Shown here one piece after another: positions 20,088-29,508 of a DNA stretch of 64,000 nt; the stretch's first letter is position 1; each line of letters opens with the position of its first letter. This DNA comes from Cedecea neteri NBRC 105707 = ATCC 33855. GTDB lineage: Bacteria; Pseudomonadota; Gammaproteobacteria; Enterobacterales; Enterobacteriaceae. The notes under the pieces are model-generated. The model worked only from the letters and a program-made list of their open reading frames with translations. It did no database searches and was not told the DNA's origin. The DNA is taken from contig NZ_BCTL01000030.1 of assembly GCF_001571265.1 (NCBI RefSeq), positions 39,374-103,373 on the forward strand, given 5' to 3'. Position numbers and translations under genes: made by a program.

Positions 20088-20829
20088 TAAAGCCGCCGTT
20101 GCCGCAGCGTTTAGCCGGGCGGCAGGCAGCTACGAGCGTTTCGCCGAGTTGCAGCGAGTCTGCGGCGATAACCTGCTGACAGAGGTGGCAGGCCGCCCCG
20201 CAGTCAGTGTGCTGGATGCAGGCTGCGGCACCGGCTGGTACAGCCGAATTTGGCGGGATAAAGGAAGCGAAGTTTTGGCGCTGGATATTTCGCAAGCGAT
20301 GCTTGAGCAGTGCCAGCAAACCCAGTCGGCGCATCGTTTCCTTGAGGGCGATATCGAGTCTATTCCTCTGGCGAATGAACAAGTAGATCTGGCGTGGAGT
20401 AATCTTGCTGTTCAGTGGTGTAGCGATCTGCAGCAAGGTTTATCCGAACTTTACCGCGTGACAAAAACGGGTGGGTGCATTGCATTTACTACGCTTGCAG
20501 CAGGCTCACTGCCTGAACTGCACGAGGCCTGGCGCGGGATAGATGAACGGGCGCATGCCAATCAGTTTTTATCCGTGGCCGAGATTGAACAAGCGTGTCG
20601 GCCGTGGCGGTCCGTCGTCGCCAGCCGCACGGTCAGCCAGCGTTTTCCCGACGTCATGAGCGCTATGCGATCGCTGAAAGGCGTCGGCGCGACACACCTG
20701 CACGAGGGGCGCAAAAACACTCTGCTGACGCGTGGGCAGTTGCATCGGCTCAGCGAAGCATGGCCAAAGCAAAATGGGCAATTTTCCCTCAGCTGGCAGA
20801 TAATTTTTGGAGTAATTGAACGTGATTAA
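20071..20829 (+). CDS. bioC: malonyl-ACP O-methyltransferase
   Basis: Methylates malonyl-ACP to disguise it for fatty acid synthesis, starting pimelate formation. A 252-residue class I methyltransferase with SAM motif [15 protein letters not shown] and the downstream [12 protein letters not shown]. The C-terminal [17 protein letters not shown] is diagnostic for BioC. More diverged from E. coli than its neighbours, which is normal for BioC. Overlaps bioF and bioD. Confidence 0.94.
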   Translation: MTQLVDKAAVAAAFSRAAGSYERFAELQRVCGDNLLTEVAGRPAVSVLDAGCGTGWYSRIWRDKGSEVLALDISQAMLEQCQQTQSAHRFLEGDIESIPLANEQVDLAWSNLAVQWCSDLQQGLSELYRVTKTGGCIAFTTLAAGSLPELHEAWRGIDERAHANQFLSVAEIEQACRPWRSVVASRTVSQRFPDVMSAMRSLKGVGATHLHEGRKNTLLTRGQLHRLSEAWPKQNGQFSLSWQIIFGVIERD

Positions 20830-21505
20830 AAAATGGTTTGTGACCGGTACTGATACCGAAGTCGGGAAGACCGTCGCCAGCTGTGCGCTGCTGCAGGCGG
20901 CGAATACTGCCGGGTATCGCTCCGTGGGCTATAAGCCCGTGGCCTCTGGCAGTGAAATGACGCTTGACGGTATTCGCAATAGTGACGCGTTAGCGCTACA
21001 GCGCAACAGTTCGGTCAAACTGCCGTATGAGGAGATCAATCCGCTGGCTTTTCTTGAGCCAACCTCTCCGCACATCATTAGTGCCGAAGAGCAACGCCCC
21101 ATTACCTTTTCTGCTATGTCCGGTGGGCTGGAAAAGCTGACTAACAAAGCCGACTGGGTTCAGGTTGAAGGGGCTGGAGGCTGGTTTACCCCGCTATCAG
21201 ACACCACGACATTTGCCGAATGGGCCATCAGCGAGCAACTGCCGGTTATTTTGGTGGTGGGCGTGAAGCTTGGCTGCATTAACCATGCGATGCTCACGGC
21301 GCAGGCTGTGCTGGCCGCCGGATTGCCGCTGGCAGGCTGGATAGCAAACGGCGTTCAACCCGCAGGGAAAAGGCACGCAGAATATCTTGCCACGCTCGAA
21401 CAACGGCTACCGGCTCCTCTGCTGGGGGAGATCCCGTGGCTTGAGGATATCAGCGATGAAACCTCGCTTGGCCACTATCTCGATCTCTCTGTCATTGCGG
21501 TGTAA
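20822..21505 (+). CDS. bioD: dethiobiotin synthetase
   Basis: ATP-dependent carboxylation and ring closure of diaminopelargonate. The P-loop is TGTDTEVGKTVASC, and VEGAGGWFTPLSD carries catalytic residues. I choose the GTG at 20822 (227 residues) because GGAG lies nine bases upstream. A TTG at 20816 is too close to that site. It overlaps the bioC end by 8 nt and is the last bio gene. Confidence 0.95.
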   Translation: MIKKWFVTGTDTEVGKTVASCALLQAANTAGYRSVGYKPVASGSEMTLDGIRNSDALALQRNSSVKLPYEEINPLAFLEPTSPHIISAEEQRPITFSAMSGGLEKLTNKADWVQVEGAGGWFTPLSDTTTFAEWAISEQLPVILVVGVKLGCINHAMLTAQAVLAAGLPLAGWIANGVQPAGKRHAEYLATLEQRLPAPLLGEIPWLEDISDETSLGHYLDLSVIAV

Positions 21506-21633
21506 GCCGCAAGACTAACGCAACAAAAGCCATGCTCGCAGCGAAGCCTCGGGCTGGCTCCCGCTTTAACACATTCCCCAAAGACAAAGATTTTTCTCTG
21601 CCGGCAACGCGTATAGAGTAATTCATAATTTAA

Positions 21634-21649
21634 GTTGTCATGTGACAAC
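21634..21649 (+). promoter_or_regulatory. inverted repeat upstream of the HicA-like gene
   Basis: GTTGTCA, TG, TGACAAC: perfect 7-bp arms, 32 bp before the start of the HicA-like gene. The position suits an operator for the HTH protein encoded two genes along. That assignment is inference. Confidence 0.5.
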
Positions 21650-21681
21650 CTTTATGAGATGCTTTTTTAGCCGGAGGAGAT

Positions 21682-21942
21682 ATGGCAAGAAAACGGCACC
21701 CGCAAAAAGAAATTGAAGCGGCATTAAGCTATGCCGAATTTCAAGGATGGCGGGTCAAAGAGGGCGGTTCTCATTGCTGGGGAAAGCTTTATTGCCCGTG
21801 GAATGATAAAGCCTGCCGCTGCGGAGAGTTTTGCATCAGCTGTGTCTGGAGCACGCCTCGCAACGCAGAGAACCATGCCAGACAAATTCGCAGGCTTGTG
21901 GATGGGTGTGCAAATATGGCCCCACGCAGCGTCCTGCATTAA
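21682..21942 (+). CDS. HicA-like small basic protein, candidate toxin
   Basis: An 86-residue Cys/Trp/His-rich protein. The core WRVKEGGSHCWGKLYCP resembles the beta-strand that carries the catalytic histidine in HicA mRNA interferases (GGSH). Its following CRCGEFCISCVWSTP is not typical of HicA, so it is at best a divergent relative. The start has a strong GGAGGA site. An HTH-protein gene follows after 15 bp with its own AAGGAG. The pair lies between bioD and uvrB, where E. coli has nothing. Toxin function is not shown by sequence alone. Confidence 0.6.
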   Translation: MARKRHPQKEIEAALSYAEFQGWRVKEGGSHCWGKLYCPWNDKACRCGEFCISCVWSTPRNAENHARQIRRLVDGCANMAPRSVLH

Positions 21943-21957
21943 CAAGGAGAAGGACTC

Positions 21958-22476
21958 ATGGCGGAATACACGTTCACGCTTGTTTTTACGCTACCTAAAG
22001 GGCAAAAAGATCCGGAAAAGTGGGTTGGTGCGCTGGGCGCTGGTCGCTGTGATGATGCTCTGGTTGGCATTGGCGTGACGGGGCGCATTGCCCTGAATTT
22101 CATCCGTGAGGCAGACTCCGCAGAAGATGCCTTGCTCAGTGCGCTGAGGGACGTTTCAGGCATTATCCCTGGCGCTTTATTGGTTGAGGCGGCTCCTGAT
22201 TTGGTGGGGTTGAGTGACGTTGCGGAACTGCTAGGCGTATCCCGGCAGTATATTCGGAAGGTCATGGTTTCCCGGGAGGCGTTTCCAGCCCCGGTACATG
22301 ACGGGAAAACCGCACTATGGAATCTCGAAGCGGTTTTGCGCTGGATGAACAGCTCTGGCGTGAAGTCCATACCTTCGCCTTTGCTGGACATCGCAAAAGT
22401 GACGCGGCAGTGCAACCTGCATCGGGCTATGACGGATCTCAACCCGGTATTTCAGGCAAAATTAAACAATTTGTAG
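21958..22476 (+). CDS. HTH DNA-binding protein, candidate antitoxin/regulator
   Basis: A 172-residue protein in two parts. The first 80 residues (beginning EYTFTLVFTLPKGQ) look like a small alpha/beta domain with no family I can name. From about residue 82 an excisionase/AlpA-like winged helix follows: GLSDVAELLGVSRQYIRKVM, then a wing and ALWNLEAVLRWM. It is co-directional with and 15 bp after the HicA-like gene, suggesting an operon. It probably represses the pair through the inverted repeat at 21634-21649. It converges on the next gene with a 12-bp gap. Confidence 0.65.
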   Translation: MAEYTFTLVFTLPKGQKDPEKWVGALGAGRCDDALVGIGVTGRIALNFIREADSAEDALLSALRDVSGIIPGALLVEAAPDLVGLSDVAELLGVSRQYIRKVMVSREAFPAPVHDGKTALWNLEAVLRWMNSSGVKSIPSPLLDIAKVTRQCNLHRAMTDLNPVFQAKLNNL

Positions 22477-22488
22477 CAGAGCGCGCGT

Positions 22489-23199
22489 TCAGGGTTCCAG
22501 CCAGTCCGCAACGAGCTTGTCATCCAGCTGTGAAACATTGCCTTGCGCGACATTTCGGCCTTTATGTAGCAGGCAAAACTTGTCTGCAACCCGGCGTATA
22601 AAAGGCAGCTGCTGCTCAACCAGCAGAATGGTCAGGCCGAAGTCGCGGTTTAAGCGCCGAATGAGGTTGCCCATTTCTGTGATAAAACGATGTCCTCTAC
22701 CGAGCGTTGGCTCATCCAGGATCAGCAGCTTTGGCTCCAGAACCAGTGCCCGGGCAAGCGCTAACTGCTGCTGCATATCTCCGCTAAGTTCGCCGCTTTT
22801 CACCTGCCGTAGACTATAAAGCTCGGGGAACAGGTCATCAATCAGCACAGGAATGGCCCGGGGGGCCTGATGGCCCGCCATCATCGCTATCTGAAGGTTC
22901 TCCTCAACGCTAAGCTGGGAGAAAATGCGTCTGTCCTGGGGAACATAGCCGATACCTAGCGCAGTCCGGCGTTCAATGGGTTTATTGACCAGGTCTTCAG
23001 GCGGCTGCCCCGCCTGTTGCCACAGCATAATGCCGCTTTGTACTGGCAAATAGCCGGTAATGCAGTTTACGAGCGTGGTTTTTCCCTGGCCTGGTGCGCC
23101 AAGGACGCAGGTGCATTCCCCCGGGGTCAGTTCGAGATCGAGGTTCCACAGTATGTGATGGTCACCGTAGAACTGATTAACAGCGCGTAAGCTAAGCAT
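22489..23199 (-). CDS. orphan UrtE/LivF-like ABC ATPase
   Basis: A 236-residue single-domain ABC ATPase most like UrtE (urea) and LivF (branched-chain amino acid) subunits, as in QFYGDHHILW, GIGYVPQDRRIFSQLSVEENL and ILLVEQQLPFIRRVADKF. Walker A is GAPGQGKTT. The signature is LSGDMQQQLALARAL instead of LSGGQ, and the usual DEPTEGLQP after Walker B reads DEPTLGRGHRF. No permease or binding-protein gene is adjacent. Either it serves a distant transporter or it is a decaying remnant. The start has a GGAG site. Confidence 0.75.
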   Translation of the reverse strand: MLSLRAVNQFYGDHHILWNLDLELTPGECTCVLGAPGQGKTTLVNCITGYLPVQSGIMLWQQAGQPPEDLVNKPIERRTALGIGYVPQDRRIFSQLSVEENLQIAMMAGHQAPRAIPVLIDDLFPELYSLRQVKSGELSGDMQQQLALARALVLEPKLLILDEPTLGRGHRFITEMGNLIRRLNRDFGLTILLVEQQLPFIRRVADKFCLLHKGRNVAQGNVSQLDDKLVADWLEP

Positions 23200-23421
23200 G
23201 GCTAATCTCCGTGGTTGGGGAGTCGTTTCCCCCCTTGATATGCTGCAATTAGCTTGCCAGCTTGGATATAACGCCTGAAAGTATGGCGCTCTTCAGGATA
23301 AAACTGAGTATCGGTTCCCTGAAATGGTGAGACCGGTATGCAGAATTGCACTTAGCTGCACCCGGCGGGTGCTAAAAAGAACGAATTTGGTGCAATAAAA
23401 CGCCTTTTAACCTCAGGATAT

Positions 23422-23437
23422 ATCTCGATTTCGAGAT
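23422..23437. repeat. perfect inverted repeat
   Basis: ATCTCGA, TT, TCGAGAT. It lies 220 bp upstream of the UrtE-like gene. The binding protein is unknown. Confidence 0.5.
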
Positions 23438-23569
23438 CTTGCTCAATATGGCCGGGTATAGCGAAATCGAATGAATAAAAGCAAAAAAATTAGCGAAATT
23501 TTTTTTTCATCCCTGACACAGAAAGATCAGGGATTTTTCCGAGTGGCTAAGCAAAAGGGCTGGATGCAG

Positions 23570-23592
23570 TTATCCACTATTCCTGTGGATAA
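23570..23592. promoter_or_regulatory. pair of inverted DnaA-box-like sites
   Basis: TTATCCACT on the plus strand and an exact consensus TTATCCACA on the minus strand (23584-23592), with 5 bp between the 9-mers. DnaA boxes near the uvrB promoter have been described in E. coli. Function here is inferred. Confidence 0.55.
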
Positions 23593-23894
23593 CCTTGTGC
23601 ATTAGAGTTAGAAAACTTGACGAAAGCGAGAGCGGGCGCGGCCTGCGGCCAAATTGGCGCGAAACCGGTCTTTGTGAAATATTCATTTGAATTCAAGTTG
23701 TTAAATAAAATCAACTACTGCAATAAAACTGTCAAACATTCGGCCAGAGGTATCCTTACCTCCCTTGACAAATGTTAAAAGGCGAAAAAATTTGGGGATA
23801 ACCGGTAGTGACTGGAGATTTATCTGGCGAAGGGGCAAATTGTGGGCAAACAAAGTGGCAAAAAGCAGCCGTTAGCAGGCTTAGTAAAAATGAG

Positions 23895-23914
23895 AACTGG
23901 TGTTTTATACAGTT
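23895..23914 (+). promoter_or_regulatory. LexA box of uvrB
   Basis: AACTGGTGTTTTATACAGTT contains CTG, ten bases, CAG as required for a LexA box. It aligns with the SOS box of E. coli uvrB, whose promoter it overlaps. Confidence 0.88.
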
Positions 23915-23989
23915 TTCTACTGGCAAAAATCCCACTGCCGGGTAAAATTACTCTCCGGCCCGCTCGTTTCTTCATCAGGTAGCCCGTTC

Positions 23990-26005
23990 ATGAGTAAAGC
24001 GTTCAAACTGAATTCCGCATTTAAACCTTCTGGCGACCAGCCTGAAGCAATCCTCCGCCTTAAAGACGGGCTTGAAAACGGGCTGGCGCACCAGACGCTG
24101 CTGGGCGTAACGGGGTCGGGTAAAACCTTCACGGTGGCAAACGTGATTGCCGATCTTCAGCGCCCAACGATGGTGCTGGCGCCAAATAAGACGCTCGCGG
24201 CGCAGCTTTACGGCGAGATGAAAGAGTTCTTCCCGGACAATGCGGTTGAGTTTTTTGTCTCTTACTACGATTACTATCAGCCAGAAGCTTATGTGCCGAG
24301 CTCGGACACCTTCATTGAAAAAGATGCATCGGTGAACGAACACATTGAGCAGATGCGTCTGTCGGCAACCAAAGCGCTGCTTGAGCGCCGGGACGTTATC
24401 GTGGTGGCATCCGTGTCGGCGATTTACGGTCTGGGCGACCCGGACTTGTACCTGAAGATGATGCTTCACCTGACGAAGGGAATGATTATCGATCAGCGGG
24501 CGATCCTGCGCCGCCTGACCGAGCTGCAATACACGCGTAACGATCAGGCTTTCCAGCGCGGTACGTTCCGGGTAAGAGGGGAAGTGGTTGATATCTTCCC
24601 GGCGGAATCAGACGATCTTGCGCTGCGAGTGGAGCTGTTCGACGAAGAGGTTGAAAGGCTGTCGTTATTTGATCCACTAACCGGGCAAATCGATCAAACT
24701 ATTCAGCGTTTTACCATCTACCCTAAATCGCACTACGTTACGCCGCGCGAGCGTATTGTGCAGGCGATGGAAGACATCAAAGTTGAGCTGGCCGAGCGTC
24801 GAAAATTCCTGCTGGAAAATAATAAACTGCTGGAAGAGCAGCGTATTGCCCAGCGTACCCAGTTTGATCTCGAGATGATGAACGAGCTGGGTTATTGCTC
24901 GGGCATTGAAAACTACTCGCGCTTCCTCTCCGGGCGAGGGCCTGGCGAACCGCCTCCAACGCTGTTTGACTACCTTCCAGCCGATGGTCTGCTGGTGGTG
25001 GATGAATCCCACGTCACTATTCCGCAAATTGGCGGGATGTATCGCGGTGACCGCGCCCGTAAAGAAACGCTGGTGGAATACGGCTTCCGCCTTCCTTCAG
25101 CACTGGATAACCGCCCGCTAAAGTTCGAAGAGTTCGAAGCGCTTGCCCCGCAGACCATCTACGTTTCAGCGACGCCGGGTAACTACGAGCTTGAGAAATC
25201 CGGCGAGGACATTGTTGACCAGGTTGTACGTCCTACGGGCCTGCTTGATCCGGTGATTGAAGTGCGTCCGGTGGGCACTCAGGTGGATGATTTGCTCTCG
25301 GAAATTCGTAAGCGTGTGGCTATCAATGAACGTGTATTGGTGACGACGTTAACCAAACGGATGGCGGAAGACCTGACCGAATATTTAGAGGAGCATGGTG
25401 AACGCGTCCGCTATCTGCACTCGGATATTGATACCGTAGAGCGCATGGAGATCATCCGCGATTTGCGCCTGGGTGAGTTTGACGTGCTGGTGGGGATAAA
25501 CCTGCTGCGAGAAGGTCTTGATATGCCGGAAGTGTCGCTGGTTGCGATTCTGGATGCAGACAAAGAAGGTTTTCTGCGTTCCGAACGTTCGCTTATTCAG
25601 ACCATTGGCCGTGCGGCGCGTAACGTTAACGGCAAGGCGATTCTCTACGGCGATAAAATCACGCCGTCAATGGCCAAAGCGATTGGTGAGACCGAACGCC
25701 GCCGTGAGAAACAGCAGCGTTACAACGAAGAAAATGGCATTACGCCGCAGGGCCTGAACAAGCGAGTAGTGGATGTCCTGCAGCTTGGTGAAGGCATGGC
25801 GAAGACCAAAGGGCGGGTTAAAACCAAAGCACGCAGCGTGATTGAAGACGATGAAATCGTCATGACGCCAAAAGCGCTGCAGCAGAAAATTCACCAGCTT
25901 GAAACCAAAATGCTGGAGCACGCGCAGAATCTCGAGTTTGAAGAGGCGGCGCAGATTCGCGACCAGCTTCACAAGCTGCGCGAACTGTTTATCGCCACCT
26001 CATAA
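23990..26005 (+). CDS. uvrB: excinuclease ABC subunit B
   Basis: Damage-verification helicase of nucleotide excision repair. It receives DNA from UvrA and positions UvrC. 671 residues from [17 protein letters not shown] (E. coli 673); the upstream in-frame stretch runs through the promoter. Walker A is [10 protein letters not shown] (about 39-48), the beta-hairpin is [12 protein letters not shown], helicase motifs continue to QTIGRAARN, and the C-terminal UVR motif ([13 protein letters not shown]) binds UvrC. SOS regulated through the LexA box. Confidence 0.97.
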   Translation: MSKAFKLNSAFKPSGDQPEAILRLKDGLENGLAHQTLLGVTGSGKTFTVANVIADLQRPTMVLAPNKTLAAQLYGEMKEFFPDNAVEFFVSYYDYYQPEAYVPSSDTFIEKDASVNEHIEQMRLSATKALLERRDVIVVASVSAIYGLGDPDLYLKMMLHLTKGMIIDQRAILRRLTELQYTRNDQAFQRGTFRVRGEVVDIFPAESDDLALRVELFDEEVERLSLFDPLTGQIDQTIQRFTIYPKSHYVTPRERIVQAMEDIKVELAERRKFLLENNKLLEEQRIAQRTQFDLEMMNELGYCSGIENYSRFLSGRGPGEPPPTLFDYLPADGLLVVDESHVTIPQIGGMYRGDRARKETLVEYGFRLPSALDNRPLKFEEFEALAPQTIYVSATPGNYELEKSGEDIVDQVVRPTGLLDPVIEVRPVGTQVDDLLSEIRKRVAINERVLVTTLTKRMAEDLTEYLEEHGERVRYLHSDIDTVERMEIIRDLRLGEFDVLVGINLLREGLDMPEVSLVAILDADKEGFLRSERSLIQTIGRAARNVNGKAILYGDKITPSMAKAIGETERRREKQQRYNEENGITPQGLNKRVVDVLQLGEGMAKTKGRVKTKARSVIEDDEIVMTPKALQQKIHQLETKMLEHAQNLEFEEAAQIRDQLHKLRELFIATS

Positions 26006-26015
26006 GCTACGAGGT

Positions 26016-26924
26016 TTACCCGAGCTGCTGTACGGCCTGCTCGAGGGCCGCTCGCAGCAGCTGGCGGTCGTGGCGATACCGGATGTCGCTGGCTTCCAGC
26101 GGCTGCTGAATAACCAACCTGTCGCCCACTTCGCTGACGTCGACCTGCGGGCCAACCAACACGGCATCGATAACGCGTTTTCCGATATGCTGTTCCATCA
26201 GCTCCAGTTTTTGACGCAATGAAAGGCCTGCCGCCGCAGGGCTAAGCTCTTTGCCCAAATTTCCGATGTACACCATTGGCGCCGGCGTGCGGCGCAATGC
26301 CTGATCCATCTCTTCAAGCAGCAGAATAGGCATCAGGCTGGTGTAAAAACTGCCGGGGCCAATCAGAATTAAATCGGCCTCAGCAATGGTCTCTATGGCT
26401 TCACGCGTGGCCGGGACTTTTGGGTAGACCGCGAGATCCTGCGGTGGATTGAGCAACTGGTCGATACTGACTTCGCCATAAACGGCGTTGCCCTGGTCGT
26501 CGGTAGCCATTAAATCGACCGGATGTTCCGACATCGGAATCAGCTGCGCATCGACCTTCAGCAGGTTACGAATTAAATTGATTGCCTCCAGAGGGCGCAC
26601 GCTGAGGTGATCCAGCGCCTTTAACATCAGGTTTCCGAGGTTATGTCCTGAAAGTTCGCCGTTACCGCCAAAACGGTACTCAAACATTGTTGATGCTACG
26701 CTTGGTTCGGTGATCAACTGGTTCAGGCAGTTGCGCATATCTCCCCAGGCAATCCCACCCTCAGAGCGTCGAATGCGTCCGGTTGAACCGCCATTGTCGG
26801 TTGTGGTGACGATGCCAGTTAAACGTGATCCGAGGGAAGAAAGGGATGACATTACGCGACCCAGGCCGTGTCCACCGCCCAGCGCGACAACGCGATCAAG
26901 ATCTGCAAGCGTGCGATTACGCAT
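26016..26924 (-). CDS. ybhK: YvcK/CofD-like family protein
   Basis: A 302-residue protein, the same length as E. coli YbhK. The N-terminal [19 protein letters not shown] and [12 protein letters not shown] are the nucleotide-binding motifs of the CofD-like fold. The Bacillus homologue YvcK binds UDP-sugars and affects gluconeogenic growth and cell shape; the role in enterobacteria is not settled. It converges on uvrB with a 10-bp gap and is divergent from moaA, as in E. coli. Confidence 0.93.
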   Translation of the reverse strand: MRNRTLADLDRVVALGGGHGLGRVMSSLSSLGSRLTGIVTTTDNGGSTGRIRRSEGGIAWGDMRNCLNQLITEPSVASTMFEYRFGGNGELSGHNLGNLMLKALDHLSVRPLEAINLIRNLLKVDAQLIPMSEHPVDLMATDDQGNAVYGEVSIDQLLNPPQDLAVYPKVPATREAIETIAEADLILIGPGSFYTSLMPILLLEEMDQALRRTPAPMVYIGNLGKELSPAAAGLSLRQKLELMEQHIGKRVIDAVLVGPQVDVSEVGDRLVIQQPLEASDIRYRHDRQLLRAALEQAVQQLG

Positions 26925-27005
26925 AGAAAAGATAATCCTTAAGAGGCATACAGGCGCTTAAGGTAGCGTAAAAGCGTTAAAAAGACGATTCTTGCTCTGT
27001 GGATA

Positions 27006-27019
27006 ATGATGCATATCAA
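27006..27019 (+). promoter_or_regulatory. FNR-like site upstream of moaA
   Basis: ATGAT-GCAT-ATCAA matches the FNR consensus TTGAT-N4-ATCAA at nine of ten positions. E. coli moaA is induced without oxygen by FNR. Confidence 0.6.
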
Positions 27020-27069
27020 AGTAAAAGTTAGCTTTTTAAGTACTCTGTAGCGAAATTAAGCAATCATCC

Positions 27070-27093
27070 CGTTATGTATGGATTTATATAGCG
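27070..27093 (-). promoter_or_regulatory. ModE box upstream of moaA
   Basis: On the minus strand the 24-bp element begins CGCTATAT and ends TACATAACG, with the same arm spacing as the ModE box of modA. In E. coli ModE activates moaA. Confidence 0.85.
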
Positions 27094-27142
27094 AAAACTG
27101 ATATGGCGCGAAGCCAGATGTCGCGCTACTATCGCAGTAACA

Positions 27143-27256
27143 CACACTCAAGCCCTGGTACCTAAGTCACAAGATAAGGTGCCCTGGCCGCAGCCCTGAG
27201 GTTGCCAGGGTGCAGGAAGAAATGACTGCATCTCCCGTATTTGGAAAGGTGTATTC
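27143..27256 (+). ncRNA. molybdenum-cofactor (Moco) riboswitch
   Basis: The moaA leader matches the Moco RNA motif known from E. coli moaA, including the conserved GGAAGAAATGACTGC, CTCCCGTATTTGG and AAAGGTGT blocks, with a variable hairpin (CCCTGG/CCAGGG) between. The 3' end includes the ribosome site GGAAAGG, so cofactor binding would hide the moaA start. Confidence 0.9.
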
Positions 27257-27257
27257 A

Positions 27258-28244
27258 GTGTCCCAGCTTACCGATGCTTTTGCGCGTAAGTTCTATTACT
27301 TGCGCTTATCAATTACCGACGTCTGCAACTTTCGCTGCAGCTATTGCCTGCCTGATGGCTACAAGCCACACGGTGTGGCCAATAAAAGCTTCCTCAACGT
27401 CGATGAAATCCGCCGCGTTACCCGGGCTTTTGCCGCCCTGGGAACCGAAAAGGTGCGCCTGACCGGCGGGGAACCTTCTTTGCGCCGCGACTTTACCGAG
27501 GTAATCGCCGCGGTGCGTGAAAACGCGTCTATTCGCCAGCTGGCGGTGACGACCAACGGTTATCGCCTGGCCAGGGATGTTAACGCGTGGCGTGATGCCG
27601 GGCTCACCGCCCTTAACGTTAGCGTCGATAGCCTGGATGCCCGCCAGTTTCACGCCATTACCGGCCAGGATAAATTTCGGCAAGTGATGGAAGGGATTGA
27701 CGCGGCTTTCAGCGCGGGTTTTGAGCGGGTAAAAGTGAACACCGTGCTGATGCGCGACGTTAACCACAACCAGCTAGAGACCTTCCTCGCCTGGATCAAA
27801 CCGCGTCCTATCCAGCTCCGCTTTATTGAGCTAATGGAAACTGGCGACGGTGGCACGCTTTTCCGCAAGCACCATATCTCCGGCAAAACGATTCGTGACC
27901 AGCTGCTTGAACGCGGCTGGGTACATCAGCTGCGTCAGCGCAGCGATGGGCCCGCCCAGGTGTTCTGCCATCCTGACTATGAAGGGGAAATCGGGCTCAT
28001 CATGCCGTATGAGAAAGATTTCTGTGCCAGCTGCAATCGGCTGCGAGTTTCGTCAGTCGGCAACCTGCACCTTTGCCTGTTTGGCGAACAGGGAATTGCG
28101 CTGCGGGATCTGTTGGCGGATGACGCCCAGCAAAGCGAGCTGGAAGGGCGTATTTCTTCCGCGCTGGCGCAGAAAAAGCAAACTCATTTCCTGCATGACG
28201 GTAATACCGGCATCACCCAAAATCTGTCGTATATCGGCGGCTAG
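27258..28244 (+). CDS. moaA: GTP 3',8-cyclase (molybdopterin synthesis)
   Basis: Radical-SAM enzyme for the first step of molybdenum cofactor synthesis. From the GTG at 27258 it has 328 residues. CNFRCSYC (Cys23, 27, 30) binds the SAM cluster, CASCNRLRV plus a later Cys the second cluster, and the tail ends in the needed Gly-Gly. GGAAAGG lies eight bases upstream of the GTG. The upstream in-frame ATG lies inside the riboswitch and is unlikely. First gene of moaABCDE. Confidence 0.96.
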   Translation: MSQLTDAFARKFYYLRLSITDVCNFRCSYCLPDGYKPHGVANKSFLNVDEIRRVTRAFAALGTEKVRLTGGEPSLRRDFTEVIAAVRENASIRQLAVTTNGYRLARDVNAWRDAGLTALNVSVDSLDARQFHAITGQDKFRQVMEGIDAAFSAGFERVKVNTVLMRDVNHNQLETFLAWIKPRPIQLRFIELMETGDGGTLFRKHHISGKTIRDQLLERGWVHQLRQRSDGPAQVFCHPDYEGEIGLIMPYEKDFCASCNRLRVSSVGNLHLCLFGEQGIALRDLLADDAQQSELEGRISSALAQKKQTHFLHDGNTGITQNLSYIGG

Positions 28245-28268
28245 AACCTGCCCACAAGGAGAATATCG

Positions 28269-28781
28269 ATGAGTCAGGTAAGCGCAGAGTTTATCCCGGC
28301 ACGCGTTGCTATTTTGACGGTGTCCAGCCGTCGAGGTGAAGATGACGACACTTCGGGTCACTATCTGAGTGAGGTCGCCACGGAAGCGGGGCATCAGGTG
28401 GTAGACAAAGCTATCGTCAAAGAAAATCGTTATGCCATCCGGGCTACCGTTTCGCAGTGGATTGCCGATGAGCAGGTCCAGGTGGTGCTGATCAACGGCG
28501 GCACCGGGTTTACCGACGGAGACCAGACGCCTGAGGCGCTGCTTCCGCTGTTTGACCGAGAAGTTGAAGGCTTTGGCGAGCTGTTTCGTATGCTCTCGTT
28601 TGAAGAGATTGGCACATCCACACTACAGTCTCGCGCCGTTGCGGGCATGGCTAACAAAACGCTGATTTTCGCCATGCCGGGCTCAACGAAGGCTTGCCGA
28701 ACCGCCTGGGAAAATATCATTCAGCCTCAGTTGGATGCCCGTCAGCGCCCGTGCAATTTCCACCCACATATTAAGAAGTAA
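28269..28781 (+). CDS. moaB: molybdenum cofactor biosynthesis protein B
   Basis: A 170-residue MogA/MoaB-fold protein with molybdopterin-binding motifs LINGGTGFTDGDQTPEAL and FAMPGSTKACRTAW. In E. coli MoaB is dispensable and its reaction is not established; MogA does molybdopterin adenylation. It starts 24 bp after moaA with AAGGAG and lies 3 bp before moaC. Confidence 0.95.
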   Translation: MSQVSAEFIPARVAILTVSSRRGEDDDTSGHYLSEVATEAGHQVVDKAIVKENRYAIRATVSQWIADEQVQVVLINGGTGFTDGDQTPEALLPLFDREVEGFGELFRMLSFEEIGTSTLQSRAVAGMANKTLIFAMPGSTKACRTAWENIIQPQLDARQRPCNFHPHIKK

Positions 28782-28784
28782 GTT

Positions 28785-29270
28785 ATGTCGCATTTGACCC
28801 ATATTAACGCCGCCGGGGAAGCGCATATGGTGGACGTGTCCGCCAAGGCTGAAACGGTACGCGAAGCCCGCGCCGAAGCTTTTGTGACCATGCTACCGGA
28901 AACGCTGGCGATGATTGTCGAGGGCAGTCACCACAAAGGTGACGTTTTTGCCACGGCACGTATTGCGGGGATCCAGGCCGCTAAACGCACCTGGGAACTG
29001 ATCCCGCTTTGCCATCCGCTTTTACTCAGCAAAGTAGAAGTGCAGCTCGAGGCTCAGACTGAGTACAGCCGTGTTCGCATCGAGTCCGTGTGCCGCCTGA
29101 CGGGAAAAACCGGTGTAGAAATGGAGGCATTGACTGCGGCCTCCGTCGCCGCGTTGACCATTTATGACATGTGCAAGGCAGTACAAAAAGATATGGTCAT
29201 CGGCCCGGTACGCCTGCTTGAAAAAAGCGGCGGAAAATCCGGCGATTTTAAGGTGGACAACCATGCTTAA
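28785..29270 (+). CDS. moaC: cyclic pyranopterin monophosphate synthase
   Basis: Converts the MoaA product to cyclic pyranopterin monophosphate. 161 residues with the catalytic segments [30 protein letters not shown] and [20 protein letters not shown]. The end overlaps moaD by 8 nt. Confidence 0.96.
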   Translation: MSHLTHINAAGEAHMVDVSAKAETVREARAEAFVTMLPETLAMIVEGSHHKGDVFATARIAGIQAAKRTWELIPLCHPLLLSKVEVQLEAQTEYSRVRIESVCRLTGKTGVEMEALTAASVAALTIYDMCKAVQKDMVIGPVRLLEKSGGKSGDFKVDNHA

Positions 29271-29508
29271 TGTCCTGTTTTTTGCCCAGGTACGTGAACT
29301 GGTTGGCTGCGACAGCCTGACGCTGGATGAAGCCTACGGCGATGTGGAGCAACTTCGTGCGGCATTGGCCGACAGAGGCAGCCGCTGGGCGCTGGCATTG
29401 GAGTCCGGCAAGCTGCTGGCCGCGGTCAATCAAACGCTGGTGAGCTTTGATCATCCGCTGGCGAAGGGTGACGAAGTGGCCTTTTTCCCACCGGTGACCG
29501 GAGGTTAA
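29263..29508 (+). CDS. moaD: molybdopterin synthase sulfur-carrier subunit
   Basis: An 81-residue ubiquitin-fold protein starting [15 protein letters not shown] and ending [10 protein letters not shown]. The C-terminal Gly-Gly is thiocarboxylated and inserted in MoaE. The longer upstream frame runs through moaC and is not used. The moaE start follows the stop without a gap. Confidence 0.96.
   Translation: MLNVLFFAQVRELVGCDSLTLDEAYGDVEQLRAALADRGSRWALALESGKLLAAVNQTLVSFDHPLAKGDEVAFFPPVTGG

Larger units (their letters stand above)
23200..23989. other. 790-bp intergenic region upstream of uvrB
   Basis: AT-rich and without a credible gene. It contains a perfect inverted repeat (23422-23437), a DnaA-box-like inverted pair (23570-23592), a TTGACA hexamer at 23764 and the LexA box next to uvrB. 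Promoters for uvrB (plus) and the UrtE-like gene (minus) must lie here. Confidence 0.6.
26925..27257. other. yvcK/moaA divergent control region
   Basis: 333 bp without a protein gene. In order it holds an FNR-like site, a ModE box, the moaA promoter zone and the Moco riboswitch, which runs up to the moaA start. Confidence 0.8.
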
